NCBI RefSeq assembly: GCF_009754945.1
Contig: NZ_WPIN01000005.1
Span: 310,001-374,000, forward strand
Length of the DNA stretch: 64,000 bases
Source of the DNA: Spirosoma arboris
GTDB taxonomy: Bacteria; Bacteroidota; Bacteroidia; Cytophagales; Spirosomataceae
Reading direction: 5' to 3'
Both the position numbers and the translations under genes were made by a program. Under the pieces are notes generated by a model. It did no database searches, was not told the DNA's origin, and saw only the letters and a list, made by a program, of their open reading frames with translations. Below, one piece after another: positions 33,747 to 42,892 of this stretch. The stretch's first letter is position 1; the number at the start of each line of letters is the position of its first letter.

Positions 33747-36700
33747 TTAACGAAGGCTGATGTTCAGGCCAAGCACAAATGAGCGGGTCAATGGATAGTT
33801 GTTCGTCCAGTCGCCCGATCCACGGGTAGATTGTGCTGCCTCAGGGTCCCAGCCAATCCAGTTCGTAAAGGTGTACAGGTTACGTCCGCTCACGTAGGCA
33901 GTCAGATTGCCCAGCCGCAGTTTATCCAGCAGTTTTTGGCTGAATACATAGCTCAACGTCACGTCTTTGATACGTGTGTAGCTGGCATCCGATGCATAGC
34001 CGTACCCCCGTGGATTTTTAAAAGCCAGTGATGGGCGGCTATTGCTCATGTTCTCGGCCGTCCAGTAGCCGACGGCAACCGGCGTGTTCCGTTTGCCCGT
34101 CTCATCGGCATAGGTCAGGTCAGCGTTGTTCTGGGTTACCCCCTGAACAGTCTGGATAAACACATTCAAATTGAAATTTTTGTAGTGGAATGTGTTTGTC
34201 AGGCCTCCAGTCCATTTAGGAGCTGTTTGCCCCAGAATCATACGGTCACCATCCGCCGTAATTTTTTTATCGCCGTTCAAATCGGCAAACTTCAGATCAC
34301 CAGCTATAGCCCCAGGGTCCTGCACAGACGCATCTTCACCTTTCTGCCAAACGCCGACCATTTTGTAATCATAGATAACACTAATTGGCTGACCAATGAA
34401 CCAACGGTTACCAAGGTCATTTTTCTTGTCGCCGTAGAGGTCGATAATCCGGTTTCTGTTCGACGAGAAGATGACGGTGCTTTCCCATTTGAAATCGCCC
34501 TGCGTTACGTTGCGGGAGTTCAATGTCAGCTCGATACCTGTGTTCGATGTTTCGCCCAGGTTGTCATACACACTCGAATAGCCAGTAATGATTGGGAGGC
34601 TTCTCAGCAGTAGCAGCCCTTTCGTGTCGTTCTTGTACATGTCGATGCTACCGTTGATTCGGTTATTGAAGAAGCCGAAATCCACGCCAAGGTTCGCACT
34701 TATGGTGCTCTCCCACTGGAGGTTAGCGTTACCTAAGTTGCCGGGCTGCGCACCAATTGTGCTGATGCCATTGAAGGGCGAACGTACGGTTCCGTCGGTT
34801 GTAATGGTTCGATAGACGCTAATAGCTTCGTTACCCGACTTGCCATACGAGAAACGCAATTTCAGGTTACTGACAGCACGCATATCTTTCATGAATGATT
34901 CATTGCTGATATTCCAGCCAATAGCCGCCGAAGGGAATAAACCGTACTTCGTGGTGTTGGCACCGAATACTGATGAACCATCGCGACGAGCCGTTACCGT
35001 GAACAGATAGCGACTGTCGTAGGTGTAGTTAATCCGACCCATCTGCGAGTTCAGACCATAGCGGTCAGCATATGAAGCGCTCGATTGGGTAGCGCCAGCG
35101 CCGAGGTTATTGTACGACAATTCATCGTTTACAAAGCCGACTGCCGTAGCGGTGGCTTCCGAATACTTCCGCTGCTGAGCACTATATAAGCCCGTGAAAT
35201 CCAGGTGGTGCTTGCCAAAATCTTTAGCATACGAGAGGATATTCTCAATCGTGTAGCTACTGGTTTCCGAATAAAACGTGCTCCCCGTTCCAAGCAGGTC
35301 ATTGGCCGCCCGCCCAGTATAACTAGCTCTATGCGCAGGCAGGTACGAATAACCTACATTCAGACGGTATTTTAAGCCGGTGAGTTTGCCGGGCAACTTC
35401 AGTTCGAGATAGCCATTTCCGTTCAGATTCGTATTCCGGTCAAGACGATCGGTTTTCAGGCCAAGCATTGGGTTGGTGTAAAGCTGCTCCGGGAACATCG
35501 GGTAGATGGTGTAACTCCCATCCGCATTATATTCCTGACCATACGGGCTCATGGCGGTTGCATTCAACAAATTGGCTCGTCCGCCATCGCGGTTGTTATT
35601 GGTGATAAACAGCGACGTACCTACCGTTAGATAATCCGTCAGGTTAATGTCCAGGTTCGAACGGAAACTTGCCCGCTTGTACTGGTAGCCTTTGATTACG
35701 CCTTTCTGATCCAGAAACTCGCCCGAAATGAAGTAGCGAACATTGCTGGTTCCGCCCGAAATACTCAGGTTATGGTCCTGCAAAACGCCCGTTTGAGTAG
35801 CTTCTTTAAACCAGTCCTTGGTGATACCGGCTTTGTAATTCGGCAACTCGTTGTAGTTAGGAACGGGGTTGGTCAATGTCTGACCCGTTTGCGCCATGTA
35901 GTCGGCGTATTTTTGCACGTATTCGGCCCCATTACGTGGCGTAAGAATATGCGCGAAGTTTTCGATACCCACATAGTTACTATAGCGAATGACCGGCTTT
36001 CCCGTTGTACCCCGCTTGGTGGTAACCAGAATTACGCCGTTAGCCCCGTTGGTTCCGTAAATAGCTACCGCTGATGCATCCTTAAGGATTTCGACTGATT
36101 CAATGTCGTTGGGATTAATGTCGCTGAGCGATCCACCTGCTTTGTTAAGCGGAATTCCATCGACAACGACGTACGGGCCTGAGTTGGCATTGATGGAGTT
36201 CTGACCCCGAATCGTTGTAGACGGTGCTGTACCCGGAACCGACGACGACTGCGTAATATTCACCCCCGCTACCGACCCCTGAATGGCCTGCAACACGTTG
36301 GTGACGGGTAGTTGCGACAACCGCGATTTAGGAACCGACGCCACAGCTCCTGTAATATCTGAGCGTTTCTGCGTACCGTACCCAACAACGACAACTTCAC
36401 TCAGCGACTTAGCATCGCTCACGAGTTGGACATTCACTACCGTCTGATTACCGACTGATACTTCTTGAGGAGTATAGCCGATAAACGAAAAGACGAGCAC
36501 AGGGTTAGCCGTCCCATCTGGAATGCGCACGATATAATTACCCTGAGCATCGGTATTTGCGCCAATTGTACCACCTTTCAGCGAGACGGTAGCGCCCGGT
36601 AAAGCATCCCCTTTTTCATCGGAGACCTTCCCCGTGACGGTAATAACCGCTACGTCTGACGAATGCGAACCGGCATCCATCAATCTGGCCGAGGCATAAA

Positions 36701-36788
36701 GCGGACTGCTATTGCTGACAATCTGCTGGGCGAATACGCCCCTTGCGGGAAGCATCGCACTACAAACAAGTAGCCATTTAATGTTCAT
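33747..36788 (-). CDS. SusC/RagA family TonB-linked transporter of the polysaccharide locus
   Basis: 1013 residues with a signal peptide (ending RGVFAQQ), a carboxypeptidase-regulatory-like domain (VTGKVSDEKGDALPGATVSLKGGTIGANTDAQGNY), the plug with PYVVVDGIPLNKAGGSLSDINPNDIESVEILKDASAVAIYGTNGANGVILVTTKRG, and the barrel to the end. It is the first gene of the leftward operon. A -7-type element and a repeated G-run operator (36873-36936) stand upstream, in the position expected for activation by the HTCS encoded at 38610. Confidence 0.96.
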   Translation of the reverse strand: MNIKWLLVCSAMLPARGVFAQQIVSNSSPLYASARLMDAGSHSSDVAVITVTGKVSDEKGDALPGATVSLKGGTIGANTDAQGNYIVRIPDGTANPVLVFSFIGYTPQEVSVGNQTVVNVQLVSDAKSLSEVVVVGYGTQKRSDITGAVASVPKSRLSQLPVTNVLQAIQGSVAGVNITQSSSVPGTAPSTTIRGQNSINANSGPYVVVDGIPLNKAGGSLSDINPNDIESVEILKDASAVAIYGTNGANGVILVTTKRGTTGKPVIRYSNYVGIENFAHILTPRNGAEYVQKYADYMAQTGQTLTNPVPNYNELPNYKAGITKDWFKEATQTGVLQDHNLSISGGTSNVRYFISGEFLDQKGVIKGYQYKRASFRSNLDINLTDYLTVGTSLFITNNNRDGGRANLLNATAMSPYGQEYNADGSYTIYPMFPEQLYTNPMLGLKTDRLDRNTNLNGNGYLELKLPGKLTGLKYRLNVGYSYLPAHRASYTGRAANDLLGTGSTFYSETSSYTIENILSYAKDFGKHHLDFTGLYSAQQRKYSEATATAVGFVNDELSYNNLGAGATQSSASYADRYGLNSQMGRINYTYDSRYLFTVTARRDGSSVFGANTTKYGLFPSAAIGWNISNESFMKDMRAVSNLKLRFSYGKSGNEAISVYRTITTDGTVRSPFNGISTIGAQPGNLGNANLQWESTISANLGVDFGFFNNRINGSIDMYKNDTKGLLLLRSLPIITGYSSVYDNLGETSNTGIELTLNSRNVTQGDFKWESTVIFSSNRNRIIDLYGDKKNDLGNRWFIGQPISVIYDYKMVGVWQKGEDASVQDPGAIAGDLKFADLNGDKKITADGDRMILGQTAPKWTGGLTNTFHYKNFNLNVFIQTVQGVTQNNADLTYADETGKRNTPVAVGYWTAENMSNSRPSLAFKNPRGYGYASDASYTRIKDVTLSYVFSQKLLDKLRLGNLTAYVSGRNLYTFTNWIGWDPEAAQSTRGSGDWTNNYPLTRSFVLGLNISLR

Positions 36789-36872
36789 AGAGAGGACTTT
36801 TAGGTTTCTTCAGTTATTGTAGATTTACTTGACGATGCACAGATAATAGGCAAATCAAATATTTGAATAGTG

Positions 36873-36880
36873 CAAAACTA
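36873..36880 (-). promoter_or_regulatory. Putative -7 promoter element of susC
   Basis: On the minus strand TAGTTTTG fits the Bacteroidota -7 consensus TAnnTTTG. No -33 TTTG is found about 19 bp further upstream; the G-run operator stands there instead. This is the layout of an activator-dependent promoter. The leader would be roughly 80 nt. Confidence 0.45.
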
Positions 36881-36902
36881 GAAGAACTCGCACGAACAGG
36901 CA

Positions 36903-36936
36903 GGGGGGTATTTCGCCAAAAAGAGGGGGGTATTTC
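36903..36936. promoter_or_regulatory. Putative HTCS operator upstream of susC (two direct half-sites)
   Basis: GGGGGGTATTTC occurs twice (36903-36914 and 36925-36936) with a 22-bp period, so both lie on the same helix face, as for AraC-type dimers. The near half-site starts where the -33 box would be. The joining segment TTTCGCCAAAAAGAGGGGGG is almost repeated upstream of the HTCS gene (38577-38595). Confidence 0.6.
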
Positions 36937-37299
36937 AGCAGCCCAAACTTAATTATCAGGGCGTTACGCGTTGTATTATGTAGGCTAACTGAGAAGCCTA
37001 TATGAGGAGAAGTGCAATTTATTAGAAATAGAGAAATGGCTTATGGACAGCTGAAATAACCCGATTTCAGGCCATAGTCAAGCTGGCTGACGTTTTCGCA
37101 GTAATTTTCATTTTCCTGCCTCCGAAGATGCCCTGACTTTTATCTTTCTTCAGAACCATATTGCTAGCTCGTTTTGGATTCGTAAACACCTTTCGATATT
37201 TATTTCGAGTGTTCTGAGCCTGTAGCTTGGTAGTCAGACATAAAGAGGGGCTTATTATAACGTGGTCAAGCTGGCGTACCAGCATCCTCTCCGCGTTAC

Positions 37300-38169
37300 T
37301 TATTTTCTCGTCTGCAACTGCCGTATCATGGCAGCTAGTTGCTTTGGTTTGTCCATATAAGGCGAGAGATCGAACAAAGCAACCTTACGGAATTCAACGG
37401 GGTGACTTTCGCTTTGCAGCGAGATATACCCCTCTCGTAGCAACTGGCCATTTTTTTTAACGGCCGGATCGTAATGAATGACATTGCCACCACCAATCTG
37501 TGGTTTCGTGTAGGTCAGCACAGTATCACCTTCAACAATGTGCTTCACCAGCGAATCGCCCAGTACCAACGCTTCAGCATGCACCCACTGATCGCCAGGA
37601 TAGGTCTTTGAGTTTGAATCAATACAGTGCTGGGTAAAGAGCTTACCATCTAAAACGAAGTTCGTACCGGGTGTGCACAGATTAGCGGTGTGCCGTTCGT
37701 GCCGCCCATCTCCACCCAGTAGTTGCATCTCCATCGAGATTGGGAAATCCTGCTTGAGCCCCATCGTTTCCGGTGCTTGTCCATGCAACATAGCTCCGCT
37801 ATTCCGAATTGCCCAGCCGGGACCACCTTTCACCTGCTCCCCAACGAATCGGTACTCCATCACCAGCAGATAGGCAGAAAAGGGTTTGTTATAAAAAATA
37901 TGGCCGTATTGCTCATCAAAGGCAGTATACTGATCGTAGCGAACGACCATCTTACCATCTTCAACCCGGAAGGTATTTCCGTAATTGTCGTTGAGCGGGT
38001 GGCCCGTTATTTTCACCGACCAATCCTTAAGGTCTTTACCATTGAAGAGTTGAATCCAGTCGCCGGATTTCGTTTTGGATTGATCCGGTCTGGACTGATC
38101 CGGTCTGGATTGACCTAAACACAGACCACTGATTAGCAGAAATCTGAGGATTAAGTAGAGTTGTCGCAT
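37300..38169 (-). CDS. DUF1080 (3-keto-disaccharide hydrolase-like) exported protein
   Basis: 289 residues from the ATG at 38169 (MRQLYLILRFLLISGLCLGQ signal peptide). A short linker has a tandem repeat (RPDQS twice, from a 15-bp DNA repeat at 38082-38111). The domain then follows: GDWIQLFNGKDLKDWSVKITGHPLNDNYGNTF ... LLVMEYRFVGEQ ... WAIRNSGAMLHGQAP ... PISMEMQLLGG ... WVHAEALVLGDSLVKHIVEGDTVLTY ... GYISLQSESHPVEFRKVALF. DUF1080 proteins are concanavalin-like folds; one from Bacteroides hydrolyses 3-keto-disaccharides. It is transcribed alone between the HTCS and susC and may belong to the same regulon. Confidence 0.87.
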   Translation of the reverse strand: MRQLYLILRFLLISGLCLGQSRPDQSRPDQSKTKSGDWIQLFNGKDLKDWSVKITGHPLNDNYGNTFRVEDGKMVVRYDQYTAFDEQYGHIFYNKPFSAYLLVMEYRFVGEQVKGGPGWAIRNSGAMLHGQAPETMGLKQDFPISMEMQLLGGDGRHERHTANLCTPGTNFVLDGKLFTQHCIDSNSKTYPGDQWVHAEALVLGDSLVKHIVEGDTVLTYTKPQIGGGNVIHYDPAVKKNGQLLREGYISLQSESHPVEFRKVALFDLSPYMDKPKQLAAMIRQLQTRK

Positions 38170-38193
38170 TATGGACGTGAAGTTAAAACGCAT

Positions 38194-38609
38194 TTCCTGA
38201 AACCAGTAAAGTATGTAAAGAAAAGAGACGAGACAAAGTCTCGTCCTTTCTAAACCAATCCTAATCTAAACTTAAACTTATTGATTACTGATCGAAAAAC
38301 GATTTGGGCTACACATAACCCTATCATTTTCTGGCAAAAGTTACTTTTCGGGTGATGCTGAAATCATTGCAGAACCAAACAACAACCCGTCCAGGCTGAA
38401 AAGTACAAATCATGCTGGACACCGGGTCCTTGAGGGATACTAAATTCTGTTATCAATAAATCACTGGCATACAACTCAATAGAGTCTATAGAAGCCAAAG
38501 AATCAACAGAATCTAAAGTTGTTGGATTATAAATCGTACAAAAGTAACCTGGTCGAAAACTGGCTATGGGGTTAGTTTTCGTCAAAAGAAGGGGGTAAAT
38601 TAGTCCCTA
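38194..38609. other. 415-bp divergent region DUF1080/HTCS
   Basis: It holds a small hairpin at 38227-38245 (GACGAGAC-AAA-GTCTCGTC) in the leader of the leftward gene and the operator-like segment at 38567-38600 before the HTCS gene. A 73-codon minus frame at 38364-38585 is low-complexity and not credible. No RNA gene is recognised. Confidence 0.55.
38567..38600. promoter_or_regulatory. Putative HTCS autoregulatory operator
   Basis: GGGGTTAG and GGGGGTAAATT half-sites (about 38568 and 38591, 23-bp period) are joined by TTTCGTCAAAAGAAGGGGG, which matches 16 of 19 positions of the susC operator core, all differences being transitions. It ends 9 bp before the HTCS start codon, and a -7-like TAGTTTTC lies within it, so binding here would most simply repress the HTCS gene. 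Confidence 0.5.
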
Positions 38610-41600
38610 ATGAAGAAGTGGTTTTTAATCTGTAGTTATTGCTTTTTAAGCGCTGTTCTAGTGCCCAGCGTTGGTATCGCCCAGCGTGAGACAGACCAGT
38701 TTCGCTTTGAACACATTACCGTTAATGAAGGCCTTTCGCACAGTGACGCCATGTGTGTTATCCAGGATAGAGCAGGATTTATCTGGGTAGGCACGAATAA
38801 AGGAATTGATCGCTATGACGGATATGGCTTAAAACAATATGATTTACCCCTCAACGACGAGGATGGCATAGCGAGTAATCGAATCAGGGCGTTACACATA
38901 GACCAACGTGGTCGATTATGGGTCGGTGTTGAACGGGCCGGTTTGTTCTGGTACGATGCCAACAGGGATCGATTCGTCAGCATTCGAGAGTTGACAGGTG
39001 CTGCTGGTTTTGCCTCATTTATCCAAAAACTAGCTCACACAAACGTTCAGGCGGTTACCACCGACAGCCAAAATCGGCTTTGGGTTGCGACTCAACACTA
39101 CGGCGCGTTTATGGTGCAAACAGATGATCAGGGTAAGCTACTTGACATTAGGCAAATCCGCCTGACGAATCGACCAGATCACGAACCACTTATCAATAAA
39201 CTGACAGTCGATCATCTGGGAAAAATCTGGATAGGTACGTTAGGAAATGGTTTATGGCTTTTTGATGGGAAACAGAATTTATCTCAACAGAAAACAGTAC
39301 AGGCGATTCAAGTAACGTCGCCTTCGGCAATTAATATTCGGTCATTACACCTTGACCGACGGGGTGATTTGTGGATTGGCACCGACGACCAGATTTTCTG
39401 GATAAACAAGCAGAAATTAGGGCAGTTACCGAATCTGGCGACCCAACCGCTACGCCGAACATTTGCCGATATTGAAAGTCTGTATCTGGATTCATCGAAT
39501 CGGCTGTGGATCAGCACGAATTATGGGTTACTTCTCATGAACGCCGGACCAGTAACGGGTGTATTGCCGCCAGTAAATGAGCATAACGTTCACACCTTTC
39601 TCCCGCTGGATACCGACCCGTTTAGCATTAACTCCGTTCGGGTACACGATATTCTGGAAGATCGGTTTCATAACCTCTGGCTGGCTACCTCGGCAGGGGG
39701 CCTGAATCAACTGAAGCTTCGATCAAAGCCATTTGGCCTAATTCGGCGACAAATGGTTGGTCAAACGACTCCGGCTAACAATTATATCAATACCATTTGC
39801 AAAGACGAAAAAGGAGATAAGCTCTGGATGGGTACCCGAAACGGCTTTGCCAGCTACGATCTACAAACGAAAACCTATCAGAATTACCTGAATCGATCTT
39901 TATCAGGCGATCTAAACGGTATTGATGTTTCCGCCATTTTTCAGGCATCGAATGGCACGACCTGGATTGGCACCCGCTACTACGGACTTTATTTGCTAAA
40001 CAGGCAAACCGGCTCCGCCTTAAAACGATTACCCAATAATCTGGATGTGACCGATTGGGGCGGCATCAGTATAGAAAGCATTACCGAAGACCAGTTTGGG
40101 TCAATTTGGGTCGCCACCTTTAATGGAGGCATTCACCAGTTTAATCGGCAGGGGCATCATCTTAAAACATACAAACAGCCGATTTTACCCACCCATCAGT
40201 TTACTGCACTCTTCTATGATACCCATCAACAGATTTTATGGGCAAGTACACGGGATGCTGGTGTCTTGAAATTACAGGTTTCGCCTGATGGTTTGCGCTT
40301 ACTCAAGCAATTCAAACATGAGCCAAATAATCTAAACAGCCTGAGTACCAATTATGCCTGGCCATTGCTGAAAGACCGGCAGGGAAGCTTATGGATTGGC
40401 ACCATTGGTGGCGGTTTACACCGACTAACGGCGACCAAAAATGGCCAGGAAACCATTGAACGCTACAGTAAATGGGTGCCAGAAACAGATGTAGAAAGTC
40501 TGCTAACCGATGACGCGGGAAACCTCTGGATTGGCGGGGCGGGACTCTACAAATTCAATCCGTTGACCAAGCGACTGTTTCATTACGATGTATCGGATGG
40601 TTTACAAAGCAACTCCTTTAAAGTGGGAGCCGCTTGCCGAGCTACAGACGGAACGCTGTACTTTGGTGGTACCAACGGCATTACCTATTTTAAGCCCGGT
40701 GCTCTACAGCCAAATCCATACCCACCCCTGGTGCAGATTACAGCGTTGCGGATCCTGAACCAGCCTGTGGGCATTGGCGATACGCTGAACGGTCGGGTTT
40801 TACTTAATAAGCCATTTGATAAACCTCAGGCTATCCGCCTGAACGCATCGGAGAATGATTTTTCTGTTGAATTTGTCGGCTTGAATTATGCCAATCCTCA
40901 AAAACAGCAATACGCCTATCAACTTGAAGGGTACAACTCAACCTGGGTTCAGGCGGCTCCCGGTCAGCGAACGGCCAGTTTTGCCAACCTACCGGCTGGC
41001 GACTATATTTTTTTAGTGAAAGCCAGTAATGACGATGGGGTCTGGTCGACAAGGCCAGCCGTACTGCACTTTACGATTTTACCTCCCTGGTGGAAAACCT
41101 GGTGGGCCTACCTGATCTATCTGGCGTTATTTGCTGGGGCTTTATTGCTTTATCGGGAAATTGAGATGACGCAGCAGGCACTAAAAAATAAACTGACCCT
41201 CGAGCAGTTTAAAGTTGAGAAAGAAAAGGAGGTCACCGACACCAAGCTTCGGTTTTTCACCAATGTCTCCCACGAACTCCGTACTCCTCTAACGCTGATT
41301 CTGGGACCGATGGAAGAACTGGCTTCGATGGGTAGTGGCACCCTTTACAACGTAAAAGACAAAATCATACTGATGCACCAGCAAACGCGTAAACTGCTGG
41401 ATCTGGTGAATCAGTTGATGGATTTCAGGAAAGTGGAATCTGGCCATGTGGCTCTACGAGCCAGTCAGGAAAATATCATGGTTTTTCTGACGGAAATCTT
41501 CCTGATTTTCAAATTCAAAGCAGAGGAGTTGCGGTTAGATTACGCGATGGAAGCGCCTACAGATGTTGTTCCTCTCTATTTTGACCGAAGTAAGCTGGAA

Positions 41601-42866
41601 ATTGTACTAACTAACTTGTTGTCAAATTCCTTCAAGTTTACACCTGAAGGCGGAAAAATCAGACTGCAAGTTTCGGTTATAGGCTCGCCCGGTGAAGCGG
41701 CTGTTTTTCAGAAACATACACTTCTAAATAACTACCTCCAACTAACGATACGCGACTGGGGCGTTGGCATGAACCCCAACGAACTGGACAAAATTTTTGA
41801 CCCATATTATCAGGCATCACATACCGAAACGATGCGCATGACCGGTACGGGTATTGGGCTTTCGCTGGTCAAGCAATTCATAGAAGTGCATGTAGGAGAA
41901 GTGTCGGTAGAAAGCGCATCGGGCGTCGGAACGACTTTTACATTGCGATTACCGTTCGGAAAAGATCACCTTTCTCCTGAATCCATCCGGGAAGAGCCCG
42001 TCCAACTTGGTGTTGTGCCGAATATTCTGACGGAATCCGTTGACGTTGAAACACCTGATGAACGAGACGTATTGACTACACCTGTGCGATCGGCCCGTAT
42101 TCTGTTAGTAGAGGATAACGATGAACTTCGGCAGTATTTACAGCAACTCTTTGCGCCAACATTTGAGGTTTTTCTGGCCGCCGATGGTGTAGAAGGCTGG
42201 GAAAAAACGCTTGATTTACTACCTGATCTTGTTGTCAGCGATGTGATGATGCCGCGCAGTAATGGGCTGGAACTGTGCAAGAAAATCAAGCAGCACCCGA
42301 AAACGATGCAAATTCCGGTAGTGTTGCTGACCGCTCGGGCGGCTGCGGTGCATGAATTGGAAGGGCTGGAAACGGGCGCCGATGAATACATGGCTAAACC
42401 TTTCAACCCTAAATTACTCTACACAAAAATAGCCGTGATGCTCCAAAGTCGGTTCCGGCTCAAGGAATACTACCAGCGTCAGATTTTGCTGGAACCTACC
42501 GATATTATTATTCCTGATGAAGAGAAACGACTTCTGGAAAAGGCAATGGCCATTGTGGAAACGCATCTGGCTGATACCGATTTCACCGTTCCCGTTTTAG
42601 TACGCGAAATGGGCATGAGTCAATCCGCTTTTTATCGACAGATTAAAGCCATTACGGGCCAGTCGGTGGTCGAGTTCATTCGTGATGTCCGTATGAAACG
42701 AGCCGCTCAACTGCTCACAACGACCTCACTCCGAGTTTCCGAAATCGCTAATCAGGTTGGTTTCGAAGACCTGAAACACTTCCGAAAAACGTTCCAGAGC
42801 TTATACACGCTGTCTCCTTCCGATTATGCGAAGCAATATAGGGACTCAGTCAGAATTGAGGGCTAG
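38610..42866 (+). CDS. Hybrid two-component system regulator (HTCS)
   Basis: 1418 residues. A signal peptide (ending VGIAQ) leads to a large periplasmic sensor of two Reg_prop propellers with many repeats of the type GxIWVGTxxGGL, then a Y_Y_Y domain (YAYQLEGYNSTWVQAAPGQ) and one membrane helix (WWAYLIYLALFAGALLLY). In the cytoplasm are the histidine kinase (phospho-acceptor H888 in FFTNVSHELRTPLTLILGPMEEL; HATPase with NLLSNSFKFTPEGG and GTGIGLSLVKQF), a receiver (D1211 in VVSDVMMPRSNG) and a C-terminal AraC domain. HTCS proteins sense oligosaccharide products in the periplasm and activate the adjacent locus, here the susC operon. Confidence 0.96.
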   Translation: MKKWFLICSYCFLSAVLVPSVGIAQRETDQFRFEHITVNEGLSHSDAMCVIQDRAGFIWVGTNKGIDRYDGYGLKQYDLPLNDEDGIASNRIRALHIDQRGRLWVGVERAGLFWYDANRDRFVSIRELTGAAGFASFIQKLAHTNVQAVTTDSQNRLWVATQHYGAFMVQTDDQGKLLDIRQIRLTNRPDHEPLINKLTVDHLGKIWIGTLGNGLWLFDGKQNLSQQKTVQAIQVTSPSAINIRSLHLDRRGDLWIGTDDQIFWINKQKLGQLPNLATQPLRRTFADIESLYLDSSNRLWISTNYGLLLMNAGPVTGVLPPVNEHNVHTFLPLDTDPFSINSVRVHDILEDRFHNLWLATSAGGLNQLKLRSKPFGLIRRQMVGQTTPANNYINTICKDEKGDKLWMGTRNGFASYDLQTKTYQNYLNRSLSGDLNGIDVSAIFQASNGTTWIGTRYYGLYLLNRQTGSALKRLPNNLDVTDWGGISIESITEDQFGSIWVATFNGGIHQFNRQGHHLKTYKQPILPTHQFTALFYDTHQQILWASTRDAGVLKLQVSPDGLRLLKQFKHEPNNLNSLSTNYAWPLLKDRQGSLWIGTIGGGLHRLTATKNGQETIERYSKWVPETDVESLLTDDAGNLWIGGAGLYKFNPLTKRLFHYDVSDGLQSNSFKVGAACRATDGTLYFGGTNGITYFKPGALQPNPYPPLVQITALRILNQPVGIGDTLNGRVLLNKPFDKPQAIRLNASENDFSVEFVGLNYANPQKQQYAYQLEGYNSTWVQAAPGQRTASFANLPAGDYIFLVKASNDDGVWSTRPAVLHFTILPPWWKTWWAYLIYLALFAGALLLYREIEMTQQALKNKLTLEQFKVEKEKEVTDTKLRFFTNVSHELRTPLTLILGPMEELASMGSGTLYNVKDKIILMHQQTRKLLDLVNQLMDFRKVESGHVALRASQENIMVFLTEIFLIFKFKAEELRLDYAMEAPTDVVPLYFDRSKLEIVLTNLLSNSFKFTPEGGKIRLQVSVIGSPGEAAVFQKHTLLNNYLQLTIRDWGVGMNPNELDKIFDPYYQASHTETMRMTGTGIGLSLVKQFIEVHVGEVSVESASGVGTTFTLRLPFGKDHLSPESIREEPVQLGVVPNILTESVDVETPDERDVLTTPVRSARILLVEDNDELRQYLQQLFAPTFEVFLAADGVEGWEKTLDLLPDLVVSDVMMPRSNGLELCKKIKQHPKTMQIPVVLLTARAAAVHELEGLETGADEYMAKPFNPKLLYTKIAVMLQSRFRLKEYYQRQILLEPTDIIIPDEEKRLLEKAMAIVETHLADTDFTVPVLVREMGMSQSAFYRQIKAITGQSVVEFIRDVRMKRAAQLLTTTSLRVSEIANQVGFEDLKHFRKTFQSLYTLSPSDYAKQYRDSVRIEG

Positions 42867-42892
42867 AACACCCATTTCCCAGTTCTCGCTCG

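Larger units (their letters stand above)
36789..37299. other. 510-bp regulatory region upstream of susC
   Basis: The first 150 bp carry the leader, a -7 element and the putative operator. The remaining stretch (36937-37299) shows only short AT-rich sequence. GTCAAGCTGGC occurs twice as a direct repeat, at about 37077 and 37264. A 72-codon frame (37067-37285, minus) has no recognisable features and is not called. Confidence 0.55.

Noticed and set aside
37067..37285. 72-codon minus-strand frame between DUF1080 and susC
   Set aside because: No recognisable domain, no signal peptide, unusual composition; it lies in the regulatory region and I cannot support it.
38364..38585. 73-codon minus-strand frame upstream of the HTCS gene
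   Set aside because: Low-complexity Ser/Asp/Leu pattern from a short repeated DNA motif; no features of a real protein.
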